Numbered from the stretch's first letter, positions 1-11,870 are shown. The stretch is 47,934 nt of DNA from Thoreauomyces humboldtii (GCA_027596035.1 JADGJA010000078.1:1-47934); one strand, 5' to 3'. Made by a program: numbers and translations. Notes: generated from the sequence alone by a model not told the origin.

Positions 1-691
1 GATGGAGCTTACTAAGCACAACCTCCTCCTCCTCGTCCTTTTGACCGAGGGACTACGTTCCTCGTCCCCGTCGTAGAAAGGTGCGGGGACAGGGCGTCCG
101 GTCCTCCTGGACAGACAGACGTCCGCTCCTTCCCGTTCCGTTCCGTGTCGGCTTCCCCGTTTCCGATGGGTGGCTTACAATCAAGGACACTCCCCCCGCG
201 TCTGCGAGATGATTATCCCCATCTGTACCGGAGGTGCGGGGCGAGCTGTGGAGGGCCTCGTCAGCCCGTGCTCGCACCGTCTTTCCCGATACAGACCACG
301 TCCGTCCCTTTCGAGATCTACTTCTAGTTTCTTGTCACCTAGGTGGTAGCGGGGACCCTGGGATGGTCCGCTAATGCAGTGACTGGTCTGCCCAGTCTTC
401 CCAAAGAGTAGGATGCTTCTGTGTTATGTCGGACAGGATCGCTGTTGATAACGACGGGCTGCCTCGTCGAGTTCGACGAGTTGTCCCGTCAAGCGCCGAA
501 CCCTGCTTTTCATGGAATGACGATTACCTTTAGGCCTGGTGATGAGTGTACTGATTCTTTCCTTCGGATTCTGTTCCAGTACGAGAAACGATGTTGCCCA
601 AAAATAATGATGAAAGAAAAACGACAAAACCTTGTACCCCACACTCGGGTCGGTTCCTCATCCACTTCCGTCCACCCTATCACCCTGCTGC
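1..691. other. No supported gene; 3' flank of the RRM gene
   Basis: Only short overlapping open frames occur here, none with recognisable protein character or convincing splice sites. The right end holds the 3' untranslated region of the minus-strand RRM gene. A gene entering from the left edge cannot be excluded. Confidence 0.4.
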
Positions 692-2657
692 TCAAACCAA
701 AGCGACCTCGACACGACTTCCCTGCACGTCCGTCCTGTCGCAATTCGAAAAAAAAAGAAAAGAAAAACAGGTAAGCATAACTCAGCAAACCAAGTGGTGT
801 TCCCTCCTATCCTGATCTAGAAACGACTCTCGCGAACCCACGCCATGGATCACCATGCATATACATCCAAAAACTCACTTGTGAAACAATCTTCGAAACA
901 CCTTTGCTCCATCCGCGTCCTCGAACCCCACTGTCGCCGCGCTTCCTGCCATCTCCACGGGGCCCGCGACCTTGAGGCTGGCTCCCTTGGCGAGTCCTCT
1001 GACGTCTTCGGCTGTGGTCCGGGGATGGAGGTTGCTAACGACCGCCTTCGACAGCGCTTGCCGGTGCGATGGTTGCTGCTGTTGGTTCCACGACGGTGGT
1101 GGTTTTACGGCGGGTCGTGATGATGATGGCGGTGCTGGTGGTGGTGGTGGTGCGCGATGCTGTTGCTGTCGTTGTGGTGGTGCTGCTGCTGCTGCGGAAG
1201 AAGAGGAAGAAGATGGTGGCGTTGGTGTGCGTCTTCGTTGCGGTGAGAGTGGATCGTCGGAGCGACGGGGTTGCGATGCCGTGATGGGCTGGTTACGTGG
1301 TAAGGGCGCGGACGAACCGCTGTCCGATGGGATACGCGGATGACTGCTTGTTAATGGCGGTCCAGATGGTGGCGCCCGTGCTGGTTGCATTGGGTACGGT
1401 GAATAGGGTGGCTGTTGGCCGCGATGCTGTGGCTACAAATACATCAAGACAGAGGTCAGATACAAGTTTGTCACAGGCGACGGCTCTTTTCCTCATGACT
1501 TAGAATAATTACCGGATATCCTTCTTCCCCGCCGCCCCTCCTCATCATTGGATTCCCACCACCCCCGCCGGGTATGCTATTTCTCGGAGGCATCGACTGT
1601 CCCGGAATGCCTCTCATGCCAGGATGCTGCGGAGGCCGCTGGTACGGCTGCATACCCGGGTGGTGTGGATGGGGGTAGTATCCATGATGCATGGGTCCCA
1701 TCATCGGACGCGGCGGATAGCCTCCGAAGTCCGGTCCGTAGCCAGGGTGATGAGGAGGAGGTTGAGCAGGGTGAGTGCCCGTAGGGTATGGTCGAAACCT
1801 AGGTCCCTGTTGCTGCTGTTTCTGCATCGCCGCGAACTTTGGGTTGATGTGGATCTTGGGTGCACCACCGCCCGGACCTCCTGGATGAATTTGAGGTGGA
1901 CTGATGTGTAACTGGAGTGGTTAGCAAGACTTCCGGGGGCATCTCGCTTGTCCTCTCCGCATGAAGAAGTTTCCTACCCTTGAAGAGGAACTCCTGGTTG
2001 CATCTGATGATGTGGCGGAGGATATCGCGGCTGCACGGGCCCTCCCGGCGGTACTAAAACTCTATGAGGAGACACTCCAGGGTATGGTTGGACGCCAGTC
2101 GGATGATGTTGAGGTAGACTACGCGCAAGAGGCGCGGGTATGGAAGGAAGAGACGGTAACGGGGCCGGTTTCGCGGGTACAGAGTGATGCAGTTGTTGCC
2201 GAGAAGCGCTCGCCTCCTCGGTTTCCCGCGATGCATCCGCCGCCCCTGTTCTTGTCCCTTCCGTTGTGCTTGGCGCCGGGGTCCCTTGAGGATGGGTAAT
2301 CTTCACCCCGCCTTGCAAAAGTTCGTCGTAGACTGTATCGTCATGAGTTTCGCCGACAGTCCCAGTTCCAGCTGCTCCAACCTCGCCGCCGGTCCCGTCG
2401 TCCATGTATGTATCGTCTTCGTAATATTCCCACTCGACCGTGTTCTCGTCCCATTCCACCACACTTTCCTCTTGATTGTGGTCATCTGTTCCACCGGGCG
2501 AGATCAGCTTTTCTGGCTGAACGTTGGTAGCTGCTGTGGAGCTGGTTGCTCCAGTATGTGCGGTAGCCCAGCCGTCATCATCCTCTGCGTCGTCGGTGGG
2601 TAAGGACGGAGCCAAGTGTGGTGGATCGACGGGAGGTGGTGCCGTGGGAGTCGTCAT
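692..2657 (-). CDS. RRM protein with long proline-rich body (RBM33-like layout)
   Basis: Four exons join in phase: 2657-1978, 1900-1513, 1411-879 and 734-692, giving about 547 residues. The N-terminal third is acidic and rich in W, E and Y (VEWEYYEDDTYMDD), the middle is proline/histidine/glycine-rich low complexity, and an IHINPKF motif opens exon 2. The C-terminal 65 residues (from about 480) form an RNA-recognition fold: strand VVSNLHP, helix, central strand ATVGFEDADGA, helix VFRRLF, final strand SRVEVALV. The last exon is only 43 nt. Exon 3 appears to stop at a TGA, but that TGA lies inside a GTGAGT donor, and the spliced frame supplies the missing last RRM strand. The start at 2657 has a good context (GAACCATGA). 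A role in RNA binding, possibly mRNA processing or export, is inferred; the RBM33 likeness rests on layout only. Confidence 0.75.
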
Positions 2658-3192
2658 GGTTCGGCCTCGGACGATCGCGAATGAGATTGGTATGGGAGGT
2701 CGTTTCAGCTGAGCACAAACAAGAAGCTGATCTGGTTCTTCTACGAAAGATGGCGGTGCAGGAGAGTCGAGTTGAGTTGGGAGGTGAAGACCAATGCTAC
2801 AGACCAGAGTCGCCCAAGGGGGCAGTGGAACGTAGCGCTCGTACTGGAGCGTCGTAGACGTAAACGTTTTTTGACAGCGATTATATGCCCTCGCCCCAGC
2901 CGTCGCCCGAGATAGGATGTAAGCGCCTGCACCTTGGTTCACCGAGAATCATCAAGCGTTCTGCTTCCTCAAAAATATATGTCGGAGTGCTAACTAGCGA
3001 GACTCTGCTCTGGCGGCAAGCGGTTCAAAAACCCTATGAAGTTCACAGTGCCCCCTCCCTCTCAACCTCTAAGGTCATCGCCTGGCATTGCACGACAAAC
3101 AAAAGCATCTCTCCTGCGACAGTGCATAGCTGTTTCGAGACGAAAAAGACAGATCAGGGAAAGAGCCGTGGGAGACACCCATGGCCGAAAGC

Positions 3193-3864
3193 TTACTCGA
3201 CGATGGCGCATGATCCACAAAACGATTCGCCGCAGTCGTCGCATGGACGGGAGCAGTTGGCATCGTCGCAGGTGAGGTGCTCGCAGAAGGAGCAGCGGGT
3301 GACTGCGGGTCGACGGGTGCAGCGTGTGCACTGTAAAGCCGGCGGTGGTGATGGCATCGGAGATGTCGTAACTCCCGATGTCGAACCTGCGTGGATGGCA
3401 AGTTGTTGTTGTTGTTGTTGTTGTTTTTCTCGCGTCTGTTGCTTTTGCTGATGCTGCAGAGCTAGTTGACCGTCGCGTAACAGTGCTGCCGTTCGATCTA
3501 CCTCGGGATTTCAAGGTTAGCCTAAGAACACGATAATGAACGTTCGCATACGCCGGATACCGTGAACGACAGCCCAATCCACATCATCTCTTCGATGCTT
3601 GAGCATGTTCGTATGAGATTCCTCGAAAGGATTTGCACGCTTTTTGTTTACGCTATCACCGAGAGCTTCCTGTAATCCATTCTCTCCCTGGCCATTTCGT
3701 CTTTCCTGTACGTGACGGTCAAGCCTTGGTGGGGTGGGACCGGTCCAAGTGGTTCGACCAGCTATGGGCCGTGAGGCATGCGGTAGTGGTGTGTTGGGAG
3801 GGATCGTTGATGTCTGGCGTCGGGGTAGAGGAGCGTGGTCCGTGACTGAAATGGCTGTGAGCAT
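3193..3864 (-). CDS. Siva-like cysteine-rich zinc-binding protein
   Basis: Two exons (3864-3561 and 3497-3193) encode about 202 residues. The last 50 residues hold eleven cysteines in pairs: CTRC, CSFC, CDDANC, CDDC and CGSC, with spacing like the C-terminal zinc-binding region of the Siva apoptosis-regulatory family, which also ends just after a CxxC. Upstream, an LLRDGQLALQ stretch resembles the family's conserved DGRL segment. A glutamine run coded by CAA repeats sits between the two parts. The 63-nt intron (GTATCC...GGTAG) has a CTAAC branch site; a second donor 11 nt downstream is possible. The start is uncertain because the frame stays open upstream to 4113. The family is known mainly from animals, where it binds receptors and ubiquitin-pathway partners; a fungal role is unknown. 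Another small zinc-ribbon protein is the alternative. Confidence 0.55.
3402..3427 (-). repeat. CAA (poly-Gln) trinucleotide run inside the Siva-like gene
   Basis: About seven uninterrupted CAA codons on the minus strand (TTG on plus) encode a short polyglutamine run just upstream of the cysteine-rich domain. It is a likely length-variable microsatellite. Confidence 0.8.
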
Positions 3865-4660
3865 GGGGAAGCCCTGAGTTGCTTCGGCGGTTCTGGGCAG
3901 CGGAAACGAGTGACACCGCGAGAGACAGATGCGGTGCAAGTCACAAAGAGACCTCTGAGAGCACTTGAATGGGGAGGGAGGAAGTTTGCAATGTATCGGT
4001 ACAAAAGGAGGTCGCAAACCTTGGGAGCGCGCGACGTGGTGAGGGGACGTCCGAGTCGTCTGGACATGAGGGGTCATGGCATCCGACAGCGGAGTTTGAA
4101 CATGGCGCAGCACTTGATAGCTGTTTTTGCCATAAAAACCCCGTCGGTTTTCTTCTCGCTCCTCTTTTATCTCCCTCTCTCTCCTTTACACGAACACGAC
4201 ATTGGACATTCCCACGGTGCTTTAGCTCCTCGCATCCAGCAGTGCAAATAGGTTCCTGCCTGGTCCGACGAGTCAATGCGCCAGGGGAGGTCCGTCGTAC
4301 CGCCTTCGTCCTCCTTCCTGTTGTTTTCGCAAGTGATGACTGCTTTGCCGCCCCAGTCGGAACACATAGTGTCGAGAATACAAGCGTATTATTTCTGAAT
4401 CTGTCTGATGCACTACAACAACGACGAGGAGATCTTGTTTTTTCAAACCTACTCATCCTCTCCCTTCCCCTTCTGCCTACACGAGGGGGCACAATGCCTG
4501 CTTGTACGTACGCAGAATGAGCGACGGAAGGGATGGTTGCCCCTTGTCGCCGAAGAGAAATTGATGACTCTTGATGAGAAACTTCATGCACCACGCTTAG
4601 GGGCGTTCGCGTCCCGTGGATGATAAACCGAATACCATAGACCCTGAAGTCATCACTTTG

Positions 4661-4692
4661 CTCTCTCTCTCCCTCTCTCTCTCTCTCTCTTC
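4661..4692. repeat. (CT)n dinucleotide microsatellite
   Basis: A nearly perfect CT/GA run, broken once by CCC, lies about 70 bp beyond the stop codon of the CBS-domain gene. Confidence 0.9.
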
Positions 4693-4758
4693 CTTTCCAC
4701 GAGAAAGTCCCGACATGTTCATTGCCCGAGAGTGACGAAGATGTGGGAAGTTTCTTCT

Positions 4759-5770
4759 CTACCTGGCTTCCACGCCCACGAACGCACCAATGACATCGCT
4801 GCGCGAGACCACGCCGATGGGCTTGGGCTTGAGGGCGCTCGCGTCTTCCACGACCCAGAGCTGATGGATGTGATGCTTCACCAGAAGATCCATCACCTCC
4901 TTCAGGGTGGCGGTGGGCGCGCACACGATCGGTTTGACGAGGGATCTCGTCTTTTTCTACGAACAGAGATGTGACCCAAAGGAACAGCGTGGTCAGCAAC
5001 CATGTGGTCTGTCTGAAGAATACGTTGAAAAAGTCGCACTGTCGTACCTGCAAGAAGTCCAGGACCGGCACGTCGAGGTCGGCCAGTCCCGTCTTTCCGA
5101 GTCCCCTGATGTCGCTGGCGCTGATGTTGGCGACGATCCGACCCTGATCGTCCACGACAGGAAGGGCGCCCACTCCCTTGGTCCTCATTCTGACCAGGGC
5201 CTGCTTGGCGGTGACATCCTCGGTGGCGACATGCACCGTCTTGTTGACCTTCAGCAGCGACACGGAAATGGGAAGGTCGAGGTCGATGCCCGGCGACACC
5301 GACTCGGGATGGCTCGCGGCGTACCGGACCACGTCCGACTGGGTCAACAGGTACGACTTTCGTTTCTCCAGCACGTCGGTGACGAGGGCCCTGTGGGTTC
5401 CCCGTGCGAAGGCGACCAGGGTGGACTCGAGGGTGTCCAGGAAGTCCTTCTCCCAGATCCTGTAGCTCTCCGTCTGATCGTCGTCGCCCAGTTGGAGGGA
5501 CTCGCACGTCTCGATGGTCGTGGACTCGAGGTCCGTGTCTGGGTGGTGCGAGAGGTAGCCGATGATGTCGAGGACGCCGACCACCGCGGAGATGGAGGAC
5601 ACGACGCCTGAGCGGGATCGTATGGGTACGCTTGTAGACGAGTTGGACTGCATGAACGTCAGTGCCTGCGCGATGCTGGCTTCGGGACCGAGACTGGTGA
5701 CGGGAGGCTTTGAGTCTTCGAGATGGAGGTTTGCGAAGGTCAGACGGCAGATGGGAGCGAGAGGCGACAT
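4759..5770 (-). CDS. Multi-CBS-domain protein (SNF4/SDS23-like)
   Basis: Two exons (5770-5048 and 4956-4759) encode 306 residues. Recurring CBS signatures are visible: LLTQSDVVRYA near residue 160, ISASDIRGLG near 225 and VVSRSDVIGAF near the C-terminus, each with the S/T-x-x-D pattern that contacts ribose in nucleotide-binding CBS pairs, plus strands such as ALPVVDDQGR and QLWVVED. The number of repeats suggests two Bateman modules, as in AMPK gamma/Snf4 or Sds23-type proteins. These bind adenine nucleotides and tune kinases or phosphatases. The intron (91 nt) runs from CAG|GTACGA to TTCGTAG|AAA; a second acceptor six nt downstream is possible. The start at 5770 is chosen over 5884 because the protein-like sequence begins there. 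The exact subfamily cannot be fixed by eye. Confidence 0.8.
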
Positions 5771-6986
5771 GATGAGGAGATGGACACTAGGGATACGGTA
5801 CGTGTTGGGAGATGCGTCAAGATGGTGAGAAGTGAGTGGGGGGAGCAGAGGGAAGCGTTTTGTCACGGGTCGCGCATGACTCACTGGGTGGCTTGGCTGT
5901 TGACTTGGACATCTCGGCCTTTTCTTCCTTTTTTTCTCCCTCGCAAGTCGTCAGGCTGCTTCCCTCTTCTTCAAGACCGCTCCTCCCGTTTCCGCTGGCT
6001 ATAAAAGGGGGCAGTGGGATCGTCTTGGATCCTCGACCCTATTTCCGCCGGCAGAACAGGACAAAGTAGAATCCGCCGTACACACCCTGCGAAGTCGGCA
6101 CCATCTCGTGGGCCGCTCCGCACGGTATCTTACCGCCTGGTCTACCGTCTGCTCGAACGGTGCGCTGCCCCCCTCTCGTTTCCCCCTTTCCCTCCATCGC
6201 TCTCGTGTTTCTTCCTTCATCTGTGTCAAAGTCCTTTCGGACGTCACAAGCCCTGTGGTGATGAGAAGCAGACAAGAGATGCGTAAAGCAGAAGACCTTG
6301 CCAGAGTATCGAGTTTGGGGAAACTTCCACTGTGAACTTCAACAGCCTACGGCGTCCTACATTAAGCTTTTGCGTATCTTCTGGTGCTGACTGGGCAGTT
6401 ATCGGCTGGTAACCGCATGGAATTTGCCAAGTCTACTACTACTATGATACTACTACAGGAAAGTGATGAGATAAACTCTTGTGCGAAAAGCCCTACCGGT
6501 CACCGCTGCATGTTGCGTGAGGTTCCCGTCCTTGCTGAGTCGACATGGGCTAGATAATCTCGACTTGAGCGGTGGACAAGGATCGTCCGCTTTTCGGCTT
6601 TGCCTGCAGACAAACAGTATTGAGCGCTGCATACGTGCAAGTGCGGGCGAGCTGGGCGTGTGCAAGGCAAAACACGTGCTACAATCAACTACGGGCGATT
6701 CGAGAGACAAGAGAGCACCTGTAAACATGGCCGTCATATCTCGTCGCTGCGCTTTCCCACCACCACCCACCACCACCCACCACCACAACAAAACGATCAA
6801 ACATCGACAAGCATCTACCGCACGTCCACCACCTTCCTTGATCAAGACCGACGTATCCCGCAAACCCTGTCTCCATCCGACCTCCAGCGAACTCAATCCT
6901 CCATTCCCGACGATAACTCAGTCCTCGCCCTCTAGTCAAACCCCGACCTATCGCCAAATCCACCTCAGAGTTACAACCGCTGAATC
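5771..6986. other. Unassigned region with an isolated TATA box
   Basis: This is the shared 5' region of the minus-strand CBS gene and the plus-strand R3H gene. A perfect TATAAAAG lies at about 6000-6007 on the plus strand, but no recognisable coding exon follows it before 6987. A short imperfect CTA/ACT microsatellite is at about 6434-6459. Open frames at 6039-6275 (-) and 6481-7053 (+) lack protein character. Confidence 0.35.
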
Positions 6987-8221
6987 ATGGCTATCCTCGC
7001 CGGCTCGGTCCTTGGTGCTCCGGCTCCTGCTCTCCCTCCTCATGCTCCCGTAGTAGAGGTCTTCGTAGCCTCTTCCCTTCCCGTCACAACCGCCATGGCC
7101 GTCCTGGTGGAGCAGCGCTCAAAGCGCAAGCAAGCCACTCCTCTGAAACCCGTCGGAGCAACCTGGTTTCTTCAGAGGGACTCTCTCGCTCACAGGGAAC
7201 GGACGGGCTCCATGGGCACCAGGCGGCGGCGGCGGTTCGATAATGGTACGGGTTGCTTGGGGTCTTCGGAGAGGGTCGTGCATAAGGGGCGGTAAAACTC
7301 GGGTGGATTAAATCATGTCCTTTGCCAGACCACTTCACCGACCATCCTCTGGTCTCCAAGCATCACGCAGATCCCGAGTTCTTCACCCGAGACGACCGTC
7401 TCCCGGGATACACTCTCCCACGTCCGGCTTCCCCCTTCGCCAAACTCCCACCGGGACTCGTATCCTCCCTCCCCCTGGATCCCAACCACCAGGATCCAAC
7501 CACGACCGACCTCGCGCCCGCGGCCGCTCCAGGCGAAGCAAACCTGACCCGTCAGGACCGACGTCTCCGCACCCAGATCCGTCGTTCGGGTTGCGCGAGG
7601 GACGTGGTTCGACGCTTCGAGGGCGAGATCCTCGCCAAAGTCCTGCCTCTTCCCGTCAGCACCTCGGCGTCGGATGCGGCCGAGTGGGAGACGGGAGAGG
7701 ATTTGGATCTGGATCTGGACAAGGACGCTGCGTCTTGGATCCTTCTCCCCGTCGACGTGGACGATGGACTCGCGACCGTCGTCGACGTCACCTGCCCTCC
7801 CATCCCGGACGTGGCGGTCGTCTCCACCGGAGAGGAGGGACGTGGGACGACGACCACGTCGCGTGCGAGTGCTTCCCTATGTCTGGAGATCACGGACGCG
7901 TTCGTGAGGTTGATCGTCCATGCCATGTGTCGATATCATCGACTCGCTAGCCACAGTAAGAGACATTGTCCTCTTCTCCAGAAGAATTGCGGGCGGGAGA
8001 GGGGTCTGCCCAGCTTCGATCGTATTCCTTCCGTGTGCTTTTCGTTTTTGCTAAATTTCTTTTGTTCTTGCCTTCCATCTGAAGGCCTCGATCACGGCAA
8101 CGGGAAGCGTCTCACCTACATCAGTCCAGGACGTCCTACTTCGACTCTTGTGGGCGACGATCGCGACGAGGTCGTCGCCAAGCCTTCTTGCGCGTCCTTC
8201 TTTGAGTACATCTTTGCTTGA
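6987..8221 (+). CDS. R3H domain-containing protein (R3HDM4-like)
   Basis: Three exons (6987-7245, 7329-7955, 8085-8221) join in phase to 340 residues. A basic RRRRRFDNDHF stretch is created exactly across the first splice junction and matches the R3H-associated N-terminal region of R3HDM4-type proteins. Near residues 278-290 the sequence FVRLIVHAMCRYH carries the R-x3-H motif (R280, H284) that names the single-strand nucleic-acid-binding R3H domain, followed across the second junction by HSLDHGNGKRLTY. The middle is acidic (EDLDLDLDKD). The function is probably RNA or ssDNA binding; the cellular role of this subfamily is unknown. The ATG at 6987 has a good context (AATCATGG); an in-frame ATG at 7095 is an alternative start. 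Confidence 0.75.
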
Positions 8222-8520
8222 CCGATGATGGGATGGGTGGTGTACTCTCTCTCTGTGTCTCTCTGGGTGAGGAACTGTCTTTTGGTGGGGATCGTGCGCG
8301 TTGCTGTTGTTGTTGTCGCCGTTTGTCGTGCCGGGTTTTGGGCGATTTTTTGAGAATGAGATTGGATACTTGTCTTCCGTGGTTCTGACTCTGAGTGAAT
8401 ATATAGGTATGTATTGAAGAAGTGGTCGCAAAAATGGGACTTCAAGAGGGTTGTCAAAAAACAAAAGTAGTGAAGGAAAAAATGGCGGAAAGGACGTCCG
8501 ATGTTTGTCTTGAGCGGGTT

Positions 8521-10032
8521 CTACGACACGACAAACTCATCGACCAGCTTCTCCATGACATCAGCATAGAAATCATAGTCCGGTCTCGCCACGATGGCGG
8601 CGTGAGCTCTCCGATGAGGGATCCTGACGTGAACCTTCTCCCACTTGACCCTGTTGAGGTTCCTGATGATCCTATCCCTGACCCCCTCGTAGTCCGTCCC
8701 GTCCTCGACCTCCATGGCGGTGGCGGCGTCGACGGCGGCCACGTAGGCCCTCAGCTCCGACCTCGCCTGCGACAACGTGACGGGCGTGTCCACGTCCCTC
8801 CAGTTCCGGACCGATGCGATCACGTGCATGGTCCCCAGCGCCGTGAGCGCGATGGGGGCCAGGAGCGGGAGCATGCAGTAGAAGATGTAGAGGCGGGGAT
8901 CGGTCTTGGAGACGAAGGGGGAGAAAGTGGGTCTAGGTGTCGAGACCGAGTCGACCGGGTCGGGCAGGAGGAGGGAGGGGGTTCCTGGTGCGTTGCTGGT
9001 GTCGTTGATGGAGGAGGTTAGATCCTCTTCGTCGGGTTCTCCCTCCGTGTCGGATTGAAGTGTGGATGCGGGACGGGAAGAAGGTGGAGCTGGAAATGGT
9101 GTCGCAGCGTTGTTGGTAGCGGTGTTTGAGGTGTCCGACGACGTAGGACCTAGCACGACGATGGAAGGATACTTTGGATCCACGCTGTAGGTTGCCCCTG
9201 GTCTTCGATAATGGTTGGAGGTTTCCAACGACGACGTGGTGAATCCGACCACGCGGTCGTTGAGCGTGTTGGCGAAGGTCCTTCGAAGTCTGAATCGGGA
9301 TAGACCTTGCCAGAAGGGGAGCGCCGGGTCGGCCATGGCGAGGAGAAGTGGATGATGGGTGTCATGCGGTTGCGCATCCCCCGCTGTCACAGTGGTGGGT
9401 GGAGCAACATCATGTCCTCCGGGATGGTCGGCATCCTTCTCCCTGTTCGTCTTGTGGTCTTCTCCCTTCTTCTTTGCACAGTCCCCGTCATTGTCCGTCA
9501 GGGTCAGATGCCTCCCACTCCTCGACAGAACGCTCGACTGTCCGTTGTTGTACAGCCTCGCCCACATGGTCGTCGGTCTGGCAGCCGCACCCGCATGCGG
9601 AGCCGCGACCGTGATGAAGTTCGCCGGAACGACTGCCCCTTCGCCCGAGAACACCCGCCTGGCCTCCAGCATGCCGATGGCGTATCGGATGACCAGTCCA
9701 CCCAGGGAGTACCCGATGAAGGAGATGCGTTCGATTTTCGGTTTAGAATCGTCCTTCAGACGGGTCGTGACGGCGGTCGTGAGACGGAGACCGCAGACGT
9801 CCACTCCATCGTACGTTTTGGTTCCGCTGTTGCCTTCGAAGTTGAGAATCTGAAAGGAACGCGCGAGGAGAAGCAATCAATGTCTTGGGACGATGGGAAT
9901 CCTTCAGGTTTCCGATTTGACCGCTGAAAGTACCTCTATCGTTTCTGGGAACTTTTCGCGGAGTTTAGTCTCGAGGTGGCCCATGTGCTTCGGAACGCCC
10001 CAGAGTCCGTGATGAATGACAACGAGGTGCAT
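8521..10032 (-). CDS. DUF676 serine lipase, Rog1/Lpl1-like, membrane-anchored
   Basis: Two exons (10032-9934 and 9849-8521) encode 475 residues. The N-terminus HLVVIHHGLWG is the oxyanion-hole strand, LNFEGNSGTKTYDG is the DUF676 signature, and GYSLGG carries the nucleophile serine at about residue 81. NDRVVGF and PHRRAHAAIV near the C-terminus are likely to hold the catalytic aspartate and histidine. A hydrophobic stretch (IFYCMLPLLAPIALTALGTM) could embed the protein in a membrane or droplet surface. A charged low-complexity insert (about residues 255-340) separates the two halves of the hydrolase fold. Yeast relatives are monoglyceride lipases or phospholipases, one of them on lipid droplets. 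The gene is divergent from the caleosin gene. The intron is 84 nt with a clean CTTTCAG acceptor. Confidence 0.85.
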
Positions 10033-10865
10033 GACGATGAGCGACGGAGAGTAAGAGAGAGAGAGAGAGGCCTTGATCGTAGTGGTGAGAAGGTGAGGAG
10101 GACGAAGTTGTAAGGCTGGAGGGCGACACGCGGGATGCTTCCAATGGAAGGTTCAAGTATTTGTAGGGTCCTCAGGAATCCGTGACGTGGACGCCTCGCC
10201 GCGAGCTGTTCGATAGCACATGCATGTTTGCGGACTTCCGCCGGACTTGTGCCTCCGCTTCCGCCCGTTTCGTTTACAGCACAGCACACGCCGAGGCCAT
10301 GCATGTGGGCAAAGTCCAGCGAGGCACATCCCGACGAGACACAACGAGATGGAAGAATGTTTGCATCCGCTTGTACTGACGGACATTTTGTTCTGACGTT
10401 GAAAGGAAGTCACTTTGGGCTCAATTTGCCGCGAGTCCTGGGTCACTCTTACAAAGCTCGAAGACCAGAAGATAGGATGGTCGCTACATGCACTCGACCG
10501 GCTCTAGCTTCATGCACCCGTGCACGCAGGTGTTGTGAAGCACCGACCAGCTGATGCCGCCATGCGGTTTGGTTGGTCCGTCCTCTTCCCTCCGTCCTGT
10601 TTCCCGGATGGTTCTTTACCGAGCTCCGTAGCGTGGGAAACCCCGGTGCACAACAAAGAGTTTTTGTTTTGTTCCAGCCGTACGTCATCACTTTGACATG
10701 TGGGAAACGGCAAAAGGAGTGTGCTATCGACAACAATCCCTCCGTGCATCGTCGCTGCACAAAAACGGGAACGGCTGCCAGCGCAGCCCACTGGACCATA
10801 CGTGTACTCTGCCAACCATCAGACCCTCCACAGCTAACCTCATCAATCGTCCCCGTCCCCACGCC
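10033..10865. promoter_or_regulatory. Divergent intergenic region between lipase and caleosin genes
   Basis: This 833-bp stretch lies between two start codons facing away from each other, so it must carry both promoters. A GA run at about 10048-10060 sits just upstream of the lipase start. No clear TATA box was seen for either gene, and the small open frames inside show no protein character. Confidence 0.5.
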
Positions 10866-11870
10866 ATGTCAACCCGAGCCACAAAGACAAAGCGTCCTAC
10901 CGCTCAAGCCGCATTCGCTCCAGCAGCAGCAGCATCCCAAACACAAGCCAACTCGATCGCCGCCCTGTCCTCCAGTCTCGCAAAGGACTCGGCCACCAGC
11001 ACCACCGGTCTCCCCGGAAAGCTCACCCACGCACCTGGAACCGCATCCGCTTCCTCGTCGACCGACCTGACCCCGCTGCAGAAGCACGTGGGATTCTGGG
11101 ACAGGAACAACGATGGCATCATCTACCCTTGGGAGACCTACGAAGGTGAGATGACCCACCCGCTCTCTCGACGGAAAAAAAATTACGGGAACTTGTCGTG
11201 AATGCTGGTGTTGATGTTGCTTTCGCGAAAGGTTTCACTGCGCTGGGATTCAATCCCATCATCGCTGCTCAGAGCGCGTTCGCCTTCCACCTTCTGCACG
11301 TCGGATACTCCACCCAATCTTCCGTAAGGGGTTGTTGCCTTTGGGTTCTACCCTTCCCTTCGCGTAGTTCCCCGTCACTCACTCGTTCCCCTTTTTCTGC
11401 CTCGCTTTTTTCAGTGGATCCCCAACCCGTTGATGCCCGTCACAATCGCCAACATCCACTGGGCCAAGCACGGGTCCGACTCCGGGTCCTACGACAAGCG
11501 GGGCGCCTTCGTGCGGGAAAGGTTCGACGCCATCTTCCTCGAGTTCGACCGGGACGGCAAGGACGGTCTCACCTTCAGGGAGATCACCCACATGTGGAGG
11601 GGGAACAGGAACGTGTACGACGTCATCGGTTGGAGCTTCCAGTTCTTCCTCTGGACCTTCCTGTGGTGTCTGGCCGCAGACAGGGACGGAGTGCTCCACA
11701 AGGAGGACGTGCACAGGCAGTACGACGGAAGCCTTTACTACGACCTGGAAGCGAGGAGGAGGAGCGGGGAGAAGTTGCCGTGGTTCAGGGGTGGGACCGG
11801 CCTGGGATGGTCCAACCGGACCGTCGCCGGAAGCGGTGCCAGCAACCTGAAGGTGCACAAGGCGAACTGA
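10866..11870 (+). CDS. Caleosin (lipid-droplet EF-hand peroxygenase)
   Basis: Three exons (10866-11145, 11232-11323, 11415-11870) encode 275 residues. After a 65-residue alanine/threonine-rich N-terminus, a canonical EF-hand loop runs D79-R-N-N-D-G-I-I-Y-P-W-E90. H74 (LQKHVGFWD) and H139 or H143 (NIHWAKHGSDSG) match the conserved histidines proposed to bind haem in caleosin peroxygenases. The segment around TALGFNP to LLHVGYSTQ is the membrane or droplet-associating hydrophobic part. The C-terminal region has the family pattern of DRDG and FQFFLWTFLW segments. Caleosins bind calcium, coat lipid droplets and oxidise unsaturated fatty acids. All three junctions keep phase. Residue conservation suggests an active enzyme. 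Confidence 0.93.

Noticed and set aside
3941..5884. A 647-codon minus-strand open frame
   Set aside because: Only its first part (to 5048) is CBS-like. The rest is intron and intergenic read-through; a strong donor at 5047 and the next CBS exon in another frame show where it really leaves.
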